From assembly GCF_045679555.1 (NCBI RefSeq), contig NC_092096.1:14489556-14553555 (forward strand): a stretch of DNA of 64,000 bases. The letters run 5' to 3'. Below, in pieces: positions 25,039-35,871 of this stretch; within the stretch, counting starts at the first letter, position 1; each line of letters opens with the position of its first letter. This DNA is from Salvelinus alpinus (lineage: Eukaryota > Chordata > Actinopteri > Salmoniformes > Salmonidae). A program made the position numbers and the translations under genes. The notes below the pieces were generated by a model. That model saw nothing but the letters and a program-made list of their open reading frames with translations, had not been told where the DNA came from and searched no databases.

Positions 25039-25368
25039 TGTTGCCAGGGTTAGTTAGGTGTAACCCTTTACACTCGTACCCGTATACAGGTTGAAAATGG
25101 CAAATTTGGACACAAATTAGCACCTAAATTGTTAAACACTAGCTGTACAGTAACATGCTATATACATGACGTCTCTGGCTTATGGGTTTTGACTGACAGA
25201 CGTTCTGAACTAGAGCGCAGGACGCCACAAGAAGCTTTGCACATGTTTTGTTGTCCGAGTGAGGGAAATGCTGTAAATTAAGTATTTTGAAAGATGAGAC
25301 GTTTAGAATTATAATTAATACCGCATTGATGTCACACAAGCAAGCCAAACAACGAGACAGAACGTTCC
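25039..25368. other. Unassigned intronic DNA, possibly dispersed repeat
   Basis: Sequence around CACTCGTACCCGTATACAGG has the look of a dispersed salmonid repeat, but no termini or coding sequence are visible. Confidence 0.35.
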
Positions 25369-25610
25369 TAGGCCGTCATTGAAAATAAGAATGTGTTCTT
25401 AACTGACTTGCCTAGTTAAATAAAGATTAAATAAAGGTGTAAAAAAAAAAATAATAATAATAATAATAATCACAAAAATAAAATAATAATAAATATAAAA
25501 TAAAAAATAATAAATAAATAAAATAAATAAAAAATGGCGCCCAAAAATACCGATTTCCGATTGTTATGAAAACTTGAAACCGGGCCCTGATTAATCGGTC
25601 GACCTCTAAT
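25369..25610. mobile_element. Composite transposable-element remnant around an A/T-rich tract
   Basis: Left part: GCCGTCATTGAAAATAAGAA then CTTAACTGACTTGCCTAGTT and AAATAAAG, the 3' tail seen on the LINE at 31540-33187. Middle (25441-25534): an A-rich (TAA)n and AAATAA low-complexity tract. Right part: AATACCGATTTCCGATTG through TTAATCGGTCGACCTCTA, which resembles the end of a common salmonid hAT-type nonautonomous element. The two pieces probably reflect nested insertion. Confidence 0.6.
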
Positions 25611-26674
25611 TTGAACCCAATAATAGTAATAATAATGCCCATCAATCACTGCGCTCTTGCAACAGCTGCATAGTGCGGATCCTAAACAGGCGGTGAAATA
25701 GAGGTGAGGGACTTCCTCCCTTCTAAACTCCACTGTGGCATTGTGCCCCATACTGTCAAAACCCAGCTTCATTTAACACCCTGACTGGGGATTTATTGCT
25801 CAATCTAAATTTGTACTGATGAATACAAGTCCACGGGACTAACAGACCATCAACCCTGACCACTTTAGACTTCACAGCTGCATATCATCAAGATATCAAA
25901 GTGTCACCAACTAAAAGGTCAACAACAGGCCTGTAGCAGATGCAGCATATGACATTCATTTTCCACATGTAAATAGCACTTTTCAGTAGTGCTCAAAGCA
26001 TGTCATTCCATGAGAGCAGTATTCATTTTTCAACTCGAAACAATGACCCAATCAGTCGCCCATGACAACAGAATCATACACAGAGTAGGCTAGTTAGTTT
26101 GTGAGTATACACACACGCACCTCACACACACGCACCTCACACACACGCATCTCAAACTCCACTGGTCATACACACGACAGACACACCCATGCTAACATTC
26201 CAAAGGTTAAGCTAACTCTGTTATGTGTTTTTACAACCAGGCCAGTGCACTGAAGGGTGAAAATACTATAAATCTATTGGCTGGAAAATACGGAGAGCCC
26301 GGCAATGGGAGCAGCTCATAGGCTGCACCACCTGTCTGTCGGGACGGTTGCTAAGGAAACAGTGACAGGTTGTCATTCCAATTTCCTACCCAGTGAACAT
26401 GGTGCTGTAAACAGAGGAGAGTAAAGAGCGCTCTGAGACGAGCTACTGTAGTGTCTGTGTGTCTCTCTCTCTTTGTCTGTGTTTCTAAGAGGGTGTGTTG
26501 TGTTGTGTTCTCAACAGGGTTTACAGATACAACAGGACAAAAATAGCTGCATTCAGACAGTAGGCAGGTCATTACTCATCAACTATTAGTCCTGTTCTAC
26601 AGAGAGGGGTTCAACTGGATCAGTCCTGTTCTACAGAGAGGGGTTCAACATTTTGAACATCTTGACCATGTTCT
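25611..26674. other. Unassigned intronic DNA with a short CA-rich 20-bp repeat
   Basis: No exon was recognised. Around 26109-26155 a unit like CACACACGCACCTCACACAC occurs about 2.5 times. An X-box-like site lies at 26347-26360 (separate entry). A short duplicated phrase (CAGTCCTGTTCTACAGAGAG) occurs near 26590 and 26620. Confidence 0.4.
26347..26360. promoter_or_regulatory. X-box-like (RFX) motif in rab3ip intron 1
   Basis: GTTGCTAAGGAAAC is close to the palindromic X-box bound by RFX factors, with two departures from the strict consensus. Rabin8 acts in ciliogenesis and RFX factors drive ciliary genes, so the site is of interest, but a 14-base match in 64 kb is weak evidence. Confidence 0.3.
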
Positions 26675-26910
26675 GTTATAATCTCCACCCGGCACAGCCA
26701 GAAGAGGACTGGCCACTCCTCATTGCCTGGTTCCTCTCTAGGTTTCTTCCTAGGTTTTGGCCTTTCTAGGCAGTTTTTCCTAGCCACCCTGCTTCTACAC
26801 CTGCATTACTAGCTGTTTGGGGGTTTTAGGCTGGGTTTCTGTACAGCACTTTGAGATATCAGCTGATGTAAGAAGGGCTTTATAAATACATTTGATTTGA
26901 TTTGAATGAA
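26675..26910 (+). mobile_element. LINE 3' UTR fragment
   Basis: Sequence such as GGCAGTTTTTCCTAGCCACC, then CTGTACAGCACTTTGAGATA and GAAGGGCTTTATAAATACAT, ending TTTGATTTGATTTGA, matches the 3' end style of a common salmonid non-LTR retrotransposon. No coding part is left, so it is a heavily 5'-truncated copy. Confidence 0.75.
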
Positions 26911-27311
26911 GAAACAGAACACATGGTTCCCTGAATGAAAACAAGATGATAACCAGCCCCAGTTACTACCTACCATCATCACATCAACATGAACCAGTGT
27001 TAACTACTGTATTATAACCAGCCCAGTTACTACCATCATCACATCAACATGAACCAGTGTTAACTACTGCGTTATCCATTAAGACTGTCTAGTCTAACAC
27101 ACACAGTCCTGTAGCAAAACACCGGTCAAAGAACATTAGTATGCTCTGTTACTTCCACTGACAGTAGAGAGGAAAACTATACTTCTGAATCACAGTGTAA
27201 CCAAAGGCCTGAGCTTACTGTGTTTACACAGAAGAATACGAGAGAGACAAAGAGAGCGAGAAAGAGAGAGCGAGCGAGAGAGTAGTCATCTGAAATAGGG
27301 CCACTGCCAGG
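26911..27311. other. Intronic DNA with a 62-bp direct duplication
   Basis: The phrase containing CACATCAACATGAACCAGTG and TTAACTACTG occurs twice (about 26950-27010 and 27011-27070). A GAGA-rich tract lies at 27238-27290. Confidence 0.6.
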
Positions 27312-29020
27312 TCCCTGGCTGTCTGTAGCCAGTAGCAGGCTGAACCCACGCAGACAGCAGGTTAGTGGAGGGGAATCAACATGAATTCAGAGCAGTGTCC
27401 CTGGCTGACTGTAGCCAGTAGCAGGCTGAACCCACGCAGACAGCAGGTTAGTGGAGGGGAATCAACATGAATTCAGAGCAGTGTCCCTGGCTGACTGTAG
27501 CCAGTAGCAGGCTGAACCCACGCAGACAGCAGGTTAGTGGAGGGGAATCAACATGAATTCAGAGCAGTGTCCCTGGCTGACTGTAGCCAGTAGCAGGCTG
27601 AACCCACGCAGACAGCAGGTTAGTGGAGGGGAATCAACATGAATTCAGAGCAGTGTCCCTGGCTGACTGTAGCCAGTAGCAGGCTGAACCCACGCAGACA
27701 GCAGGTTAGTGGAGGGGAATCAACATGAATTCAGAGCAGTGTCCCTGGCTGACTGTAGCCAGTAGCAGGCTGAACCCACGCAGACAGCAGGTTAGTGGAG
27801 GGGAATCAACATGAATTCAGAGCAGTGTCCCTGGCTGACTGTAGCCAGTAGCAGGCTGAACCCACGCAGACAGCAGGTTAGTGGAGGGGAATCAACATGA
27901 ATTCAGAGCAGTGTCCCTGGCTGACTGTAGCCAGTAGCAGGCTGAACCCACGCAGACAGCAGGTTAGTGGAGGGGAATCAACATGAATTCAGAGCAGTGT
28001 CCCTGGCTGACTGTAGCCAGTAGCAGGCTGAACCCACGCAGACAGCAGGTTAGTGGAGGGGAATCAACATGAATTCAGAGCAGTGTCCCTGGCTGACTGT
28101 AGCCAGTAGCAGGCTGAACCCACTCAGACAGCAGGTTAGTGGAGGGGAATCAACATGAATTCAGAGCAGTGTCCCTGGCTGACTGTAGCCAGTAGCAGGC
28201 TGAACCCACGCAGACAGCAGGTCAGTGGAGGGGAATCAACATGAATTCAGAGCAGTGTCCCTGGCTGACTGTAGCCAGTAGCAGGCTGAACCCACGCAGA
28301 CAGCAGGTCAGTGGAGGGGAATCAACATGAATTCAGAGCAGTGTCCCTGGCTGACTGTAGCCAGTAGCAGGCCGAACCCACGCTGACAGCAGGTTAATGG
28401 AGGGGAATCAACATGAATTCAGAGCAGTGTCCCTGGCTGACTGTAGCAGGCTGAACCCACGCAGACAGCAGGTTAGTGGAGGGGAATCAACATGAATTCA
28501 GAGCAGTGTCCCTGGCTGACTGTAGCCAGTAGCAGGCTGAACCCACGCAGACAGCAGGTTAGTGGAGGGGAATCAACATGAATTCAGAGCAGTGTCCCTG
28601 GCTGACTGTAGCCAGTAGCAGGCTGAACCCACGCAGACAGCAGGTTAGTGGAGGGGAATCAACATGAATTCAGAGCAGTGTCCCTGGCTGACTGTAGCCA
28701 GTAGCAGGCTGAACCCACGCAGACAGCAGGTTAGTGGAGGGGAATCAACATGAATTCAGAGCAGTGTCCCTGGCTGACTGTAGCCAGTAGCAGGCTGAAC
28801 CCACTCAGACAGCAGGTTAGTGGAGGGGAATCAACATGAATTCAGAGCAGTGTCCCTGGCTGACTGTAGCCAGTAGCAGGCTGAACCCACTCAGACAGCA
28901 GGTTAGTGGAGGGGAATCAACATGAATTCAGAGCAGTGTCCCTGGCTGACTGTAGCCAGTAGCAGGCCGAACCCACTCAGACAGCAGGTTAGTGGAGGGG
29001 AATCAACATGAATTCAGAGC
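27312..29020. repeat. 86-bp minisatellite, about 20 copies
   Basis: The unit contains CCCTGGCTGACTGTAGCCAG, CAGGCTGAACCCACGCAGAC and GGGAATCAACATGAATTCAG. Copies are nearly identical, with CACGCAG/CACTCAG substitutions clustering at the right end and one 10-base-shorter copy near 28440. Confidence 0.97.
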
Positions 29021-29097
29021 GATGTCGCTGGCTCTGCTGGTGTAGTTCCCTTTTAACTCCAGTGTGCACCTAGCAAGAGGCTGTTTACCACTGTTTT

Positions 29098-29326
29098 TCA
29101 AGGTCACATTTTTATTTATTTATTTAACGAGGCAAGTCCGTTAAGAACAAATTCTTGTTTACAATGACGGCCTACCAAAAGGCCTCCTGCGGGTACGGCG
29201 GTCTGGGATTAATATATATATTTTTTTTTAAATACAATATAAATATAGGACAAAACACACATCACGACAAGAGACAACACAACACTACATAAAGAGAGAC
29301 CTAAGAAAACAACATAGCAAGGCAGC
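29098..29326 (-). mobile_element. LINE 3' tail, minus orientation
   Basis: Reading the minus strand, the tail is the same as that ending the LINE at 31540-33187 (GACGGCCTACCAAAAGGC and TTAAGAACAAATTCTTGTTT on the plus strand). It is followed upstream by 3' UTR-like sequence (AGAGACCTAAGAAAACAACA) and then by the repeat array at 29327-29905. Confidence 0.75.
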
Positions 29327-29905
29327 AACACATAACACAACATGGTAGCAACACAACAACATGGTAGCAACACAACATAACATGGTAGCAACACAACATA
29401 ATAACATGGTAGCAACACAACATGGCAGCAGCACAACATGGTAACACAACATGGTAGCAACACAACAACATGGTAGCAACACAACATGGTAGCAACACAA
29501 CATGGTAGCAACACAACATAACATGGTAGCAACACAACATAACATGGTAGCAACACAACATAACATGGTAGCAACACAACAACATGGTAGCAACACAACA
29601 TGGTAGCAACACAACATAACATGGTAGCAACACAACATAATAACATGGTAGCAACACAACATGGCAGCAGCACAACATGGTAACACAACATGGTAACACA
29701 ACATAACATGGTAGCAACACAACAACATGGTAGCAACACAACATGGTAGCAACACAACATAACATGGTAGCAACACAACATAACATGGTAGCAACACAAC
29801 ATAACATGGTAGCAACACAACAACATGGTAGCAACACAACATGGTAGCAACACAACATGGTAGAAACACAACACAACATGGTAGCAACACAACATAACAC
29901 AACAT
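29327..29905. repeat. 15-21-bp minisatellite within the LINE 3' UTR
   Basis: Copies of CACAACATGGTAGCAA with optional AAC, ATAAC and ATAATAAC insertions, about 33 units. A block of about 290 bases appears twice (with CATGGCAGCAGCACAACATG near 29420 and 29660). It yields Cys/Leu/Val/Tyr-rich minus-strand frames of about 200-257 codons, which I regard as artefacts. Confidence 0.93.
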
Positions 29906-30010
29906 GTGATGGTAGAGTTTGCTAAACAAATACCCACTGGATTGATGCAAATAATCATGATATCATTCTGCCAGGTATGCACAGCACTTAGTAGTTAACA
30001 ATTCATTGAC

Positions 30011-30992
30011 GTTTTTAGGGAAAGCCCATCCATCTACCAGGAGGTTTTTAGGGAAAGCCCATTCATCTACCAGGAGGTTTTTAGGGAAAGCCCATCCATC
30101 TACCAGAACGTTTTAGGGAAAGCCCATCCATCTACCAGGAGATTTTTAGGGAAAGCCCATCCATCTACCAGGAGGTTTTTAGGGAAAGCCCATCCATCTA
30201 CCAGAACGTTTTAGGGAAAGCCCATCCATCTACCAGAAGGTTTTTAGGGAAAGCCCATCCATCTACCAGGAGGTTTTAGGGAAAGCCCATCCATCTACCA
30301 GAAGGTTTTAGGGAAAGCCCATCCATCTACCAGAAGGTTTTTAGGGAAAGCCCATCCATCTACCAGGAGGTTTTTAGGGAAAGCCCATCCATCTACCAGG
30401 AGGTTTTAGGGAAAGCCCATCCATCTACCAGAAGGTTTTTAGGGAAAGCCCATCCATCTACCAGAACGTTTTAGGGAAAGCCCATCCATCTACCAGGAGA
30501 TTTTTAGGGAAAGCCCATCCATCTACCAGGAGGTTTTTAGGGAAAGCCCATCCATCTACCAGGAGGTTTTTAGGGAAAGCCCATCCATCTACCAGAAGGT
30601 TTTTAGGGAAAGCCCATCCATCTACCAGAACGTTTTAGGGAAAGCCCATCCATCTACCAGGAGGTTTTTAGGGAAAGCCCATCCATCTACCAGGAGGTTT
30701 TTAGGGAAAGCCCATCCATCTACCAGAACGTTTTAGGGAAAGCCCATCCATCTACCAGAAGGTTTTTAGGGAAAGCCCATCCATCTACCAGAAGGTTTTT
30801 AGGGAAAGCCCATCCATCTACCAGAAGGTTTTTAGGGAAAGCCCATCCATCTACCAGAACGTTTTAGGGAAAGCCCATCCATCTACCAGAAGGTTTTTAG
30901 GGAAAGCCCATCCATCTACCAGAACGTTTTAGGGAAAGCCCATCCATCTACCAGGAGGTTTTTAGGGAAAGCCCATCCATCTACCAGGAGGA
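30011..30992. repeat. 33-bp minisatellite, about 30 copies
   Basis: The unit is TTTTTAGGGAAAGCCCATCC followed by ATCTACCAGGAGG; AGAACG and AGAAGG ends and T-run length vary. Confidence 0.97.
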
Positions 30993-31109
30993 TTCCGTCC
31001 TCGTTCTCTGTATCACAGATTTTATAAGTGAAGGGGAACCAACCCAAAGTATAGCCTGACAGATTTCTCCTCCCCCACTGTGTCAAGCAGAGCCACAGCC
31101 ACCTGGCAT

Positions 31110-31441
31110 GAGAACATGGGAGAGGACAGAGAGGGAGAGAAAGAGTATAGAGAGCAAGAGGATAGAGAGAGGATAGAGAGAGGATAGAGAGAGGATAGAG
31201 AGCAAGAGGACAGAGAGAGAGAGGACAGAGAGAGAGAGAGCAAGAGGACAGAGAGGACAGAGAGCAAGAGGACAGAGAGACAGAGAGGACAGAGAGAGAG
31301 AGAGAGGACAGAGAGAGGATAGAGAGAGGACAGAGAGCAAGAGGACAGAGAGAGGATAGAGAGAGGACAGAGAGCAAGAGGACAGAGAGAGGACAGAGAG
31401 CAAGAGGATAGAGAGAGGACAGAGAGAGAGAGGACAGAGAG
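31110..31441. repeat. Purine-rich GA/GGACAGAGAG repeat tract
   Basis: Imperfect repetition of GAGAGGACAGAGAG, GGATAGAGAG and GCAAGAGGACAG. The complement gives Ser/Leu/Cys/Pro-rich frames of 81-153 codons that have no support as genes. Confidence 0.9.
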
Positions 31442-31628
31442 TCAAGTTTTAGGGCTCCTTTTTTAACCAGCCTTCGTTATAGTAGGCCTAGGGTCAGGGT
31501 AGCAGATGTAGGGCTCGGGTTGAACCAGCCTTCGTTTACCATTCCATTCTTGTGGGGCAGCTAAGGAGTATTGGTGTCTCTGAGGGGTCTTTGGCCTGGT
31601 TTGCTAACTACCTCTCTCAAAGAGTGCA

Positions 31629-32358
31629 GTGTATAAAGTCAGAACATCTGCTGTCTCAGCCACTGCCTGTCACATGGGAGTACCCCAAGGCTTGATCCTA
31701 GGCCCCACGCTCTTCTCAATTTGCATCAGCAACATAGCTCAGGCAGTAGGAAGCTCTCTTATCCATTTATATGCAGATGACACAGTCTTATACTCAGTTG
31801 GCCACTCCCCAAATTTTGTAGTAAATGCTCTACAACAAAGCTTTCTTAGTGTTCAACAAGGTTTCTCTACCCTTAACCTCATTTTGAACACCTCCAAAAC
31901 AAAGGTCATGTGGTTTGGCAAGAAGAATGTCCCTCTCCCCACAGGTGTGATTACTGCCTCTGAGGGTTTAGAGCTTAAAGTAGTCACCTCATACAAGTAC
32001 TTGGGAGTATGGCTAGACGGTACACTGTCCTTCTCTCAGCACATATCAAAGCTACAGGCTAAAGTTAAATCTAGACTTGGTTTCCTCTATCGTAATCGCT
32101 CCTCTTTCACCCCAGCTGCCAAATTAACCCTGATTCAGATGACCACCCTATCCATGCTAGACTACGGAGATGTAATTTATAGATCGGCAGGTCAGGGTGC
32201 TCTCGAGCGGCTAGAAGTTCTTTACCATTCAGCCATCAGATTTGCCACCAATGCTCCTTATAGGACACATCACTACACTCTATGCTCTTTAAATTGGTCA
32301 TCTCTGTATACCCGTCGCAAGACCCACTGGTTGATGCTCATTTATAAGCGCCTCTTAG
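31629..32358 (+). pseudogene. Reverse transcriptase fragment of the truncated LINE
   Basis: The open 244-codon segment carries GVPQGLILGPTLFSICISNI, the catalytic HLYADDTVLY, LNTSKTKVMWFGKKN and YKYLGVWLDGTLSF, all in family order. The frame reaches YKRLL and then enters the 238-base insertion, which supplies a stop. LINE coding sequence resumes at 32601 (GLTPPYL) on the other side. An upstream in-frame stop near 31570 and the missing endonuclease show this is a dead copy. Confidence 0.85.
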
Positions 32359-32596
32359 TGTAACAGTATAGCTTCCGTCCCTCTCCTCGCCCCTACCTGG
32401 GCTCGACCCAGGGACCCTCTGCACACATCAACAACTGCCTCCCACAAAGCATCGTTAACAATCACTCCACAAGAGCTGCGGCCCTTGCAAAGCAAGGTGA
32501 ACAACTACTTCAAGGTCTCAGAGCGAGTGACGTCACCGATTGAAACGCTATTAGCGTGCACCCCACTAACTAGCTAGCCATTTCACACAGGTTACA
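32359..32596. mobile_element. 238-bp nonautonomous insertion with TGTAAC...GTTACA ends and TTAG duplication
   Basis: The element begins TGTAACAGTATAGCTTCC and ends CACACAGGTTACA. It is flanked on both sides by TTAG (32355-32358 and 32597-32600). Removing the element and one TTAG rejoins LINE codons without loss. It contains CTGGGCTCGACCCAGG, whose complement resembles a tRNA-type B box, so a SINE origin is possible as well as a small TIR transposon. The family is common in salmonids, but I cannot name it with confidence. Confidence 0.8.
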
Positions 32597-32940
32597 TTAG
32601 GCCTCACTCCGCCCTATCTGAGATATCTACTGCAGCCCTCATCCTCCACATACAACACCCGTTCTGCCAGTCACATTCTGTTAAAGGTCCCCAAAGCACA
32701 CACATCCCTGAGTCGCTCGTCTTTTCAGTTCGCTGCAGCCAGCGACTGGAACGAGCTGCAACAAAACACTCAAACTGGTCCGTTTTATCTACATCTCTTC
32801 ATTCAAAGACTCAATCATGGACACGCTTACTGACAGTTGTGGCTGTTTTGCATGATGTATTGTTGTCTCTACCTTCTTGCCCTTTGTGCTGTTGTCTTTG
32901 CCCAATAATGTTTGTACCATGTTTTCTGCTGCTACCTTGT

Positions 32941-33187
32941 TTTTTATTTATTTTATTTAACTTGGCAAGTCAGTTAAGAACAAATTCTTATTTACAATGA
33001 CGGCCTACCAAAAGGCAAAAGGCCTCCTGTGGGGACGGGGATTAAAAAATATATATATGTATTTTTATGAGGCTGCAGGGAAAAGCCTACCAACAGGAGG
33101 CCTTTAGCCTTTTGGTAGGCCGTCATTGTAAATAAGAATTTGTTCTTAACTGACTTGCCTAGTTAAATAAAGGTTAAATAAAAAAAT
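32941..33187. repeat. Inverted LINE tails forming a long hairpin
   Basis: The left arm (about 32941-33018) includes AGTCAGTTAAGAACAAATTC then TTATTTACAATGACGGCC. The right arm (about 33110-33187) is its complement (GGCCGTCATTGTAAATAAGA then ATTTGTTCTTAACTGACT). Arms are about 75 bases with a spacer of about 90. Confidence 0.9.
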
Positions 33188-33221
33188 TGTTGGCCTAGGG
33201 TCAGGGTAGCAGGGTAGCGTC

Positions 33222-34252
33222 TTACACTAGCGCCGTCTTAACGAACGTGTAATTTTACACTAGCGCCGCCTTAACGAACATGTTTTTTTATACTAGCGGC
33301 GTCTTAACGAACGTGTTTTTTTATACTAGCGCCGTCTTAACGAACGTGTTTTTTACACTAGCGCCGTCTTAACGAACGTGTTTTTTTATACTAGCGCCGT
33401 CTTAACGAACGTGTTTTTTACACTAGCGCCGTCTTAACGAACGTGTTTTTTACACTAGCGCCGTCTTAACGAACGTGTTTTTTACACTAGCGCCGTCTTA
33501 ACGAACGTGTTTTTTACACTAGCGCCGTCTTAACGAATGTGTTTTTTACACTAGCGCCGTCTTAACGAACGTGTTTTTTACACTAGCGCCGTCTTAACGA
33601 ACGTGTAATTTTACACTAGCGCCGCCTTAACGAACATGTTTTTTTATACTAGCGCCGTCTTAACGAACGTGTTTTTTTATACTAGCGCCGTCTTAACGAA
33701 CATGTTTTTTTATACTAGCGCCGCCTTAACGAACATGTTTTTTTATACTAGCGCCGCCTTAACGAACGTGTTTTTTTATACTAGCGCCGCCTTAACGAAC
33801 GTGTTTTTTTATACTAGCGCCGCCTTAACGAACATGTTTTTTTATACTAGCGCCGCCTTAACGAACGTGTTTTTTTATACTAGCGCCGCCTTAACGAACA
33901 TGTTTTTTTATACTAGCGCCGTCTTAACGAACGTGTTTTTTTACACTAGCGCCGCCTTAACGAACATGTTTCTTTATACTAGCGCCGTCTTAACGAACAT
34001 GTTTTTTTACACTAGCGCCGTCTTAACGAACATGTTTTTTTATACTAGCGCCGTCTTAACGAACGTGTTTTTTTATACTAGCGCCGTCTTAACGAACGTG
34101 TTTTTTACACTAGCGCCGCCTTAACGAACATGTTTTTTTACACTAGCGCCGTCTTAACGAACGTGTTTTTTACACTAGCGCCGTCTTAACGAACGTGTTT
34201 TTTACACTGGCGCCGTCTTAACGAACGTGTTTTTTACACTGGCGCCGTCTTG
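33222..34252. repeat. 33-bp minisatellite, about 31 copies
   Basis: The unit is ACACTAGCGCCGTCTTAACG followed by AACGTGTTTTTTT (T-run 6 or 7), with GCCGCC/GCCGTC, ACATG/ACGTG and TATACT/TACACT variants. The 33-base period gives an FFYTSAALTNV-type open frame at 33636-34124, treated as artefact. Confidence 0.97.
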
Positions 34253-34550
34253 ACGGCAGCCAAAAATACAACCCTCAATGTCACGTGCAAAAGTAGAGTG
34301 AAATTCCTGTCTTGCTCTAAACCAAACTATGCAGTCATTAATGAAACACTAAGGATTTAGCTCTCAGCCAGAAGGAAACAGTTTATGACCGTTTCAGACA
34401 AACATCAGAAATGGTCTCACATTCTGCTGCGACTGTTTAACAACGATCCTAGCAGGTCTGAGACAGCACAAGCCAACCAGACCGTGAGATGTTCTGTCGT
34501 GTGACGATCCTAGCAGGTCTGAGACAGCACAAACCAACCGACCCACTGAC
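34253..34550. other. Intronic DNA with a short direct duplication
   Basis: CGATCCTAGCAGGTCTGAGA plus following bases occurs at about 34444 and again at 34505, immediately before the 42-bp array. Nothing else is recognised. Confidence 0.5.
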
Positions 34551-35005
34551 AGGACTACAGGTCAGACCACAGGTCAGTCCAGCCCTGAAGACAGAACTAC
34601 AGGTCAGACCACAGGTCAGTCCAGCCCTGAAGACAGAACTACAGGTCAGACCACAGGTCAGTCCAGCCCTGAAGACAGGACTACAGGTCAGACCACAGGT
34701 CAGTCCAGCCCTGAAGACAGAACTACAGGTCAGACCACAGGTCAGTCCAGCCCTGAAGACAGAACTACAGGTCAGACCACAGGTCAGTCCAGCCCTGAAG
34801 ACAGGACTACAGGTCAGACCACAGGTCAGTCCAGCCCTAAAGACAGGACTACAGGTCAGACTACAGGTCAGTCCAGCCCTAAAGACAGGACCACAGGTCA
34901 GACTACAGGTCAGTCCAGCCCTGAAGACAGGACCACAGGTCAGACTACAGGTCAGTCCAGCCCTAAAGACAGGACTACAGGTCAGACTACAGGTCAGCCC
35001 AGCCC
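34551..35005. repeat. 42-bp minisatellite, about 11 copies
   Basis: The unit is GGACTACAGGTCAGACCACA followed by GGTCAGTCCAGCCCTGAAGACA, with GAAGACAGAACT and CTAAAGACAGG variants. The 42-base period gives a 14-residue repeat in an open frame (LQVRPQVSPALKTE), treated as artefact. Confidence 0.96.
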
Positions 35006-35294
35006 CAGCTGGTTCCGTAGCAGCAGTAAGGTCAGAGATGCATGAAGCCTAGACCTACAGTACATCTAGGACCCCGTTTTGTAGGACAAAACATTAAGAC
35101 GTAGAATACACTGGGTGAACAGATAGATAGATATTACACTGGCTGAACAGATAGATAGATATTACACTGGCTGAACAGATATCCCTCTATGACACGTTGA
35201 GTAAGCAATCATGTCATAGTCTGATCTATTCATGACATTTCTATCCACAACGTTTAGAACATTTACACTGACAGAAGGCTAACTGTCTGCCTCC
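35006..35294. other. Intronic DNA with a threefold 29-bp repeat
   Basis: TACACTGGCTGAACAGATAG followed by ATAGATAT occurs about 2.5 times at 35108-35185. The rest is unassigned. Confidence 0.6.
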
Positions 35295-35386
35295 TAAATG
35301 GTACCCTATTCCCTAGTGTCTGCTGAGGCCTATGGGCCCTGGTCAAAAGTAGTGCACTATATAGGGAATAGGGTGCCATTTGGGAC
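35295..35386. mobile_element. Palindromic dispersed repeat (MITE-like)
   Basis: AAATGGTACCCTATTCCCTA on the left is complementary to the TAGGGAATAGGGTGCCATTT on the right, with AGTAGTGCACTATATAGGG inside. This is a very common hairpin repeat in salmonid genomes. The left inner arm is damaged here. Confidence 0.8.
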
Positions 35387-35871
35387 ACAGCCCCTGGCTG
35401 GCTAAAGCCCCTCCACTACAGCCACTCAGTAGACTGTGGTCTGTCCTCTCCGTTCCCTAGGGAACCACAGTAACCCTACACCCTTCTATCTGGCCTTGGA
35501 CAGACAGCAGACTCTGGGTAGGATCTGGGTCAGATCCACTTACACTGGCTCAGGTGCTGCTGGGTGGAGGTTGGAGTGATGGTGCCCCCCCCCCAGAATG
35601 GGCCTACTGTTGGGGGGGGAAAGGCGCCCGAACCCCTGCCCCCCCCTCCGAGCTTGTCTGACATAGCAGCCCAACTCTGACCTAAAACAATGGCTGCCAT
35701 CTGGCTTTGTGAGTGTGTATTTTCTCTACTGTTACTACTACTAGGTCTAGTCTCTGTGGATGTCCTTAGCTTACCTGCTCAATGAGTTGGCAGTCTGACA
35801 CCTTGGCACACCTTTACACTACAGGATACACTCTCCCTATCCATGGCAACACAGATTATCATGCTCCAGAA
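35387..35871. other. Intronic DNA with C- and G-homopolymer runs
   Basis: A run of ten C lies at about 35586-35595 and a run of eight G near 35622, separated by 26 bases, so they could pair. The remainder is unassigned. Confidence 0.5.

Larger units (their letters stand above)
31540..33187 (+). mobile_element. 5'-truncated LINE with GTTAAATAAA-type tail, interrupted twice
   Basis: The left end holds mid-RT sequence (GTGGGGCAGCTAAGGAGTAT). The right end is the tail CTTAACTGACTTGCCTAGTT then AAATAAAGGTTAAATAAA. Inside it lie a 238-base insertion with its own termini (32359-32596) and an inverted copy of a LINE tail (about 32941-33095). Relatives of the tail occur at 25369, 29098 and 32941. Confidence 0.85.

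Noticed and set aside
29209..29982. Cys-rich minus-strand frames up to 257 codons
   Set aside because: They come from the CACAACATGGTAGCAA array in a LINE 3' UTR. All frames give the same Cys/Leu/Val/Tyr composition.
30011..30992. TTTAGGG telomere-like motif in each unit
   Set aside because: It occurs only once per 33-base unit, not as tandem TTAGGG. It is not an interstitial telomere.
33636..35052. Frames of 162 and 187 codons
   Set aside because: By-products of the 33-bp and 42-bp arrays, whose periods are multiples of three.
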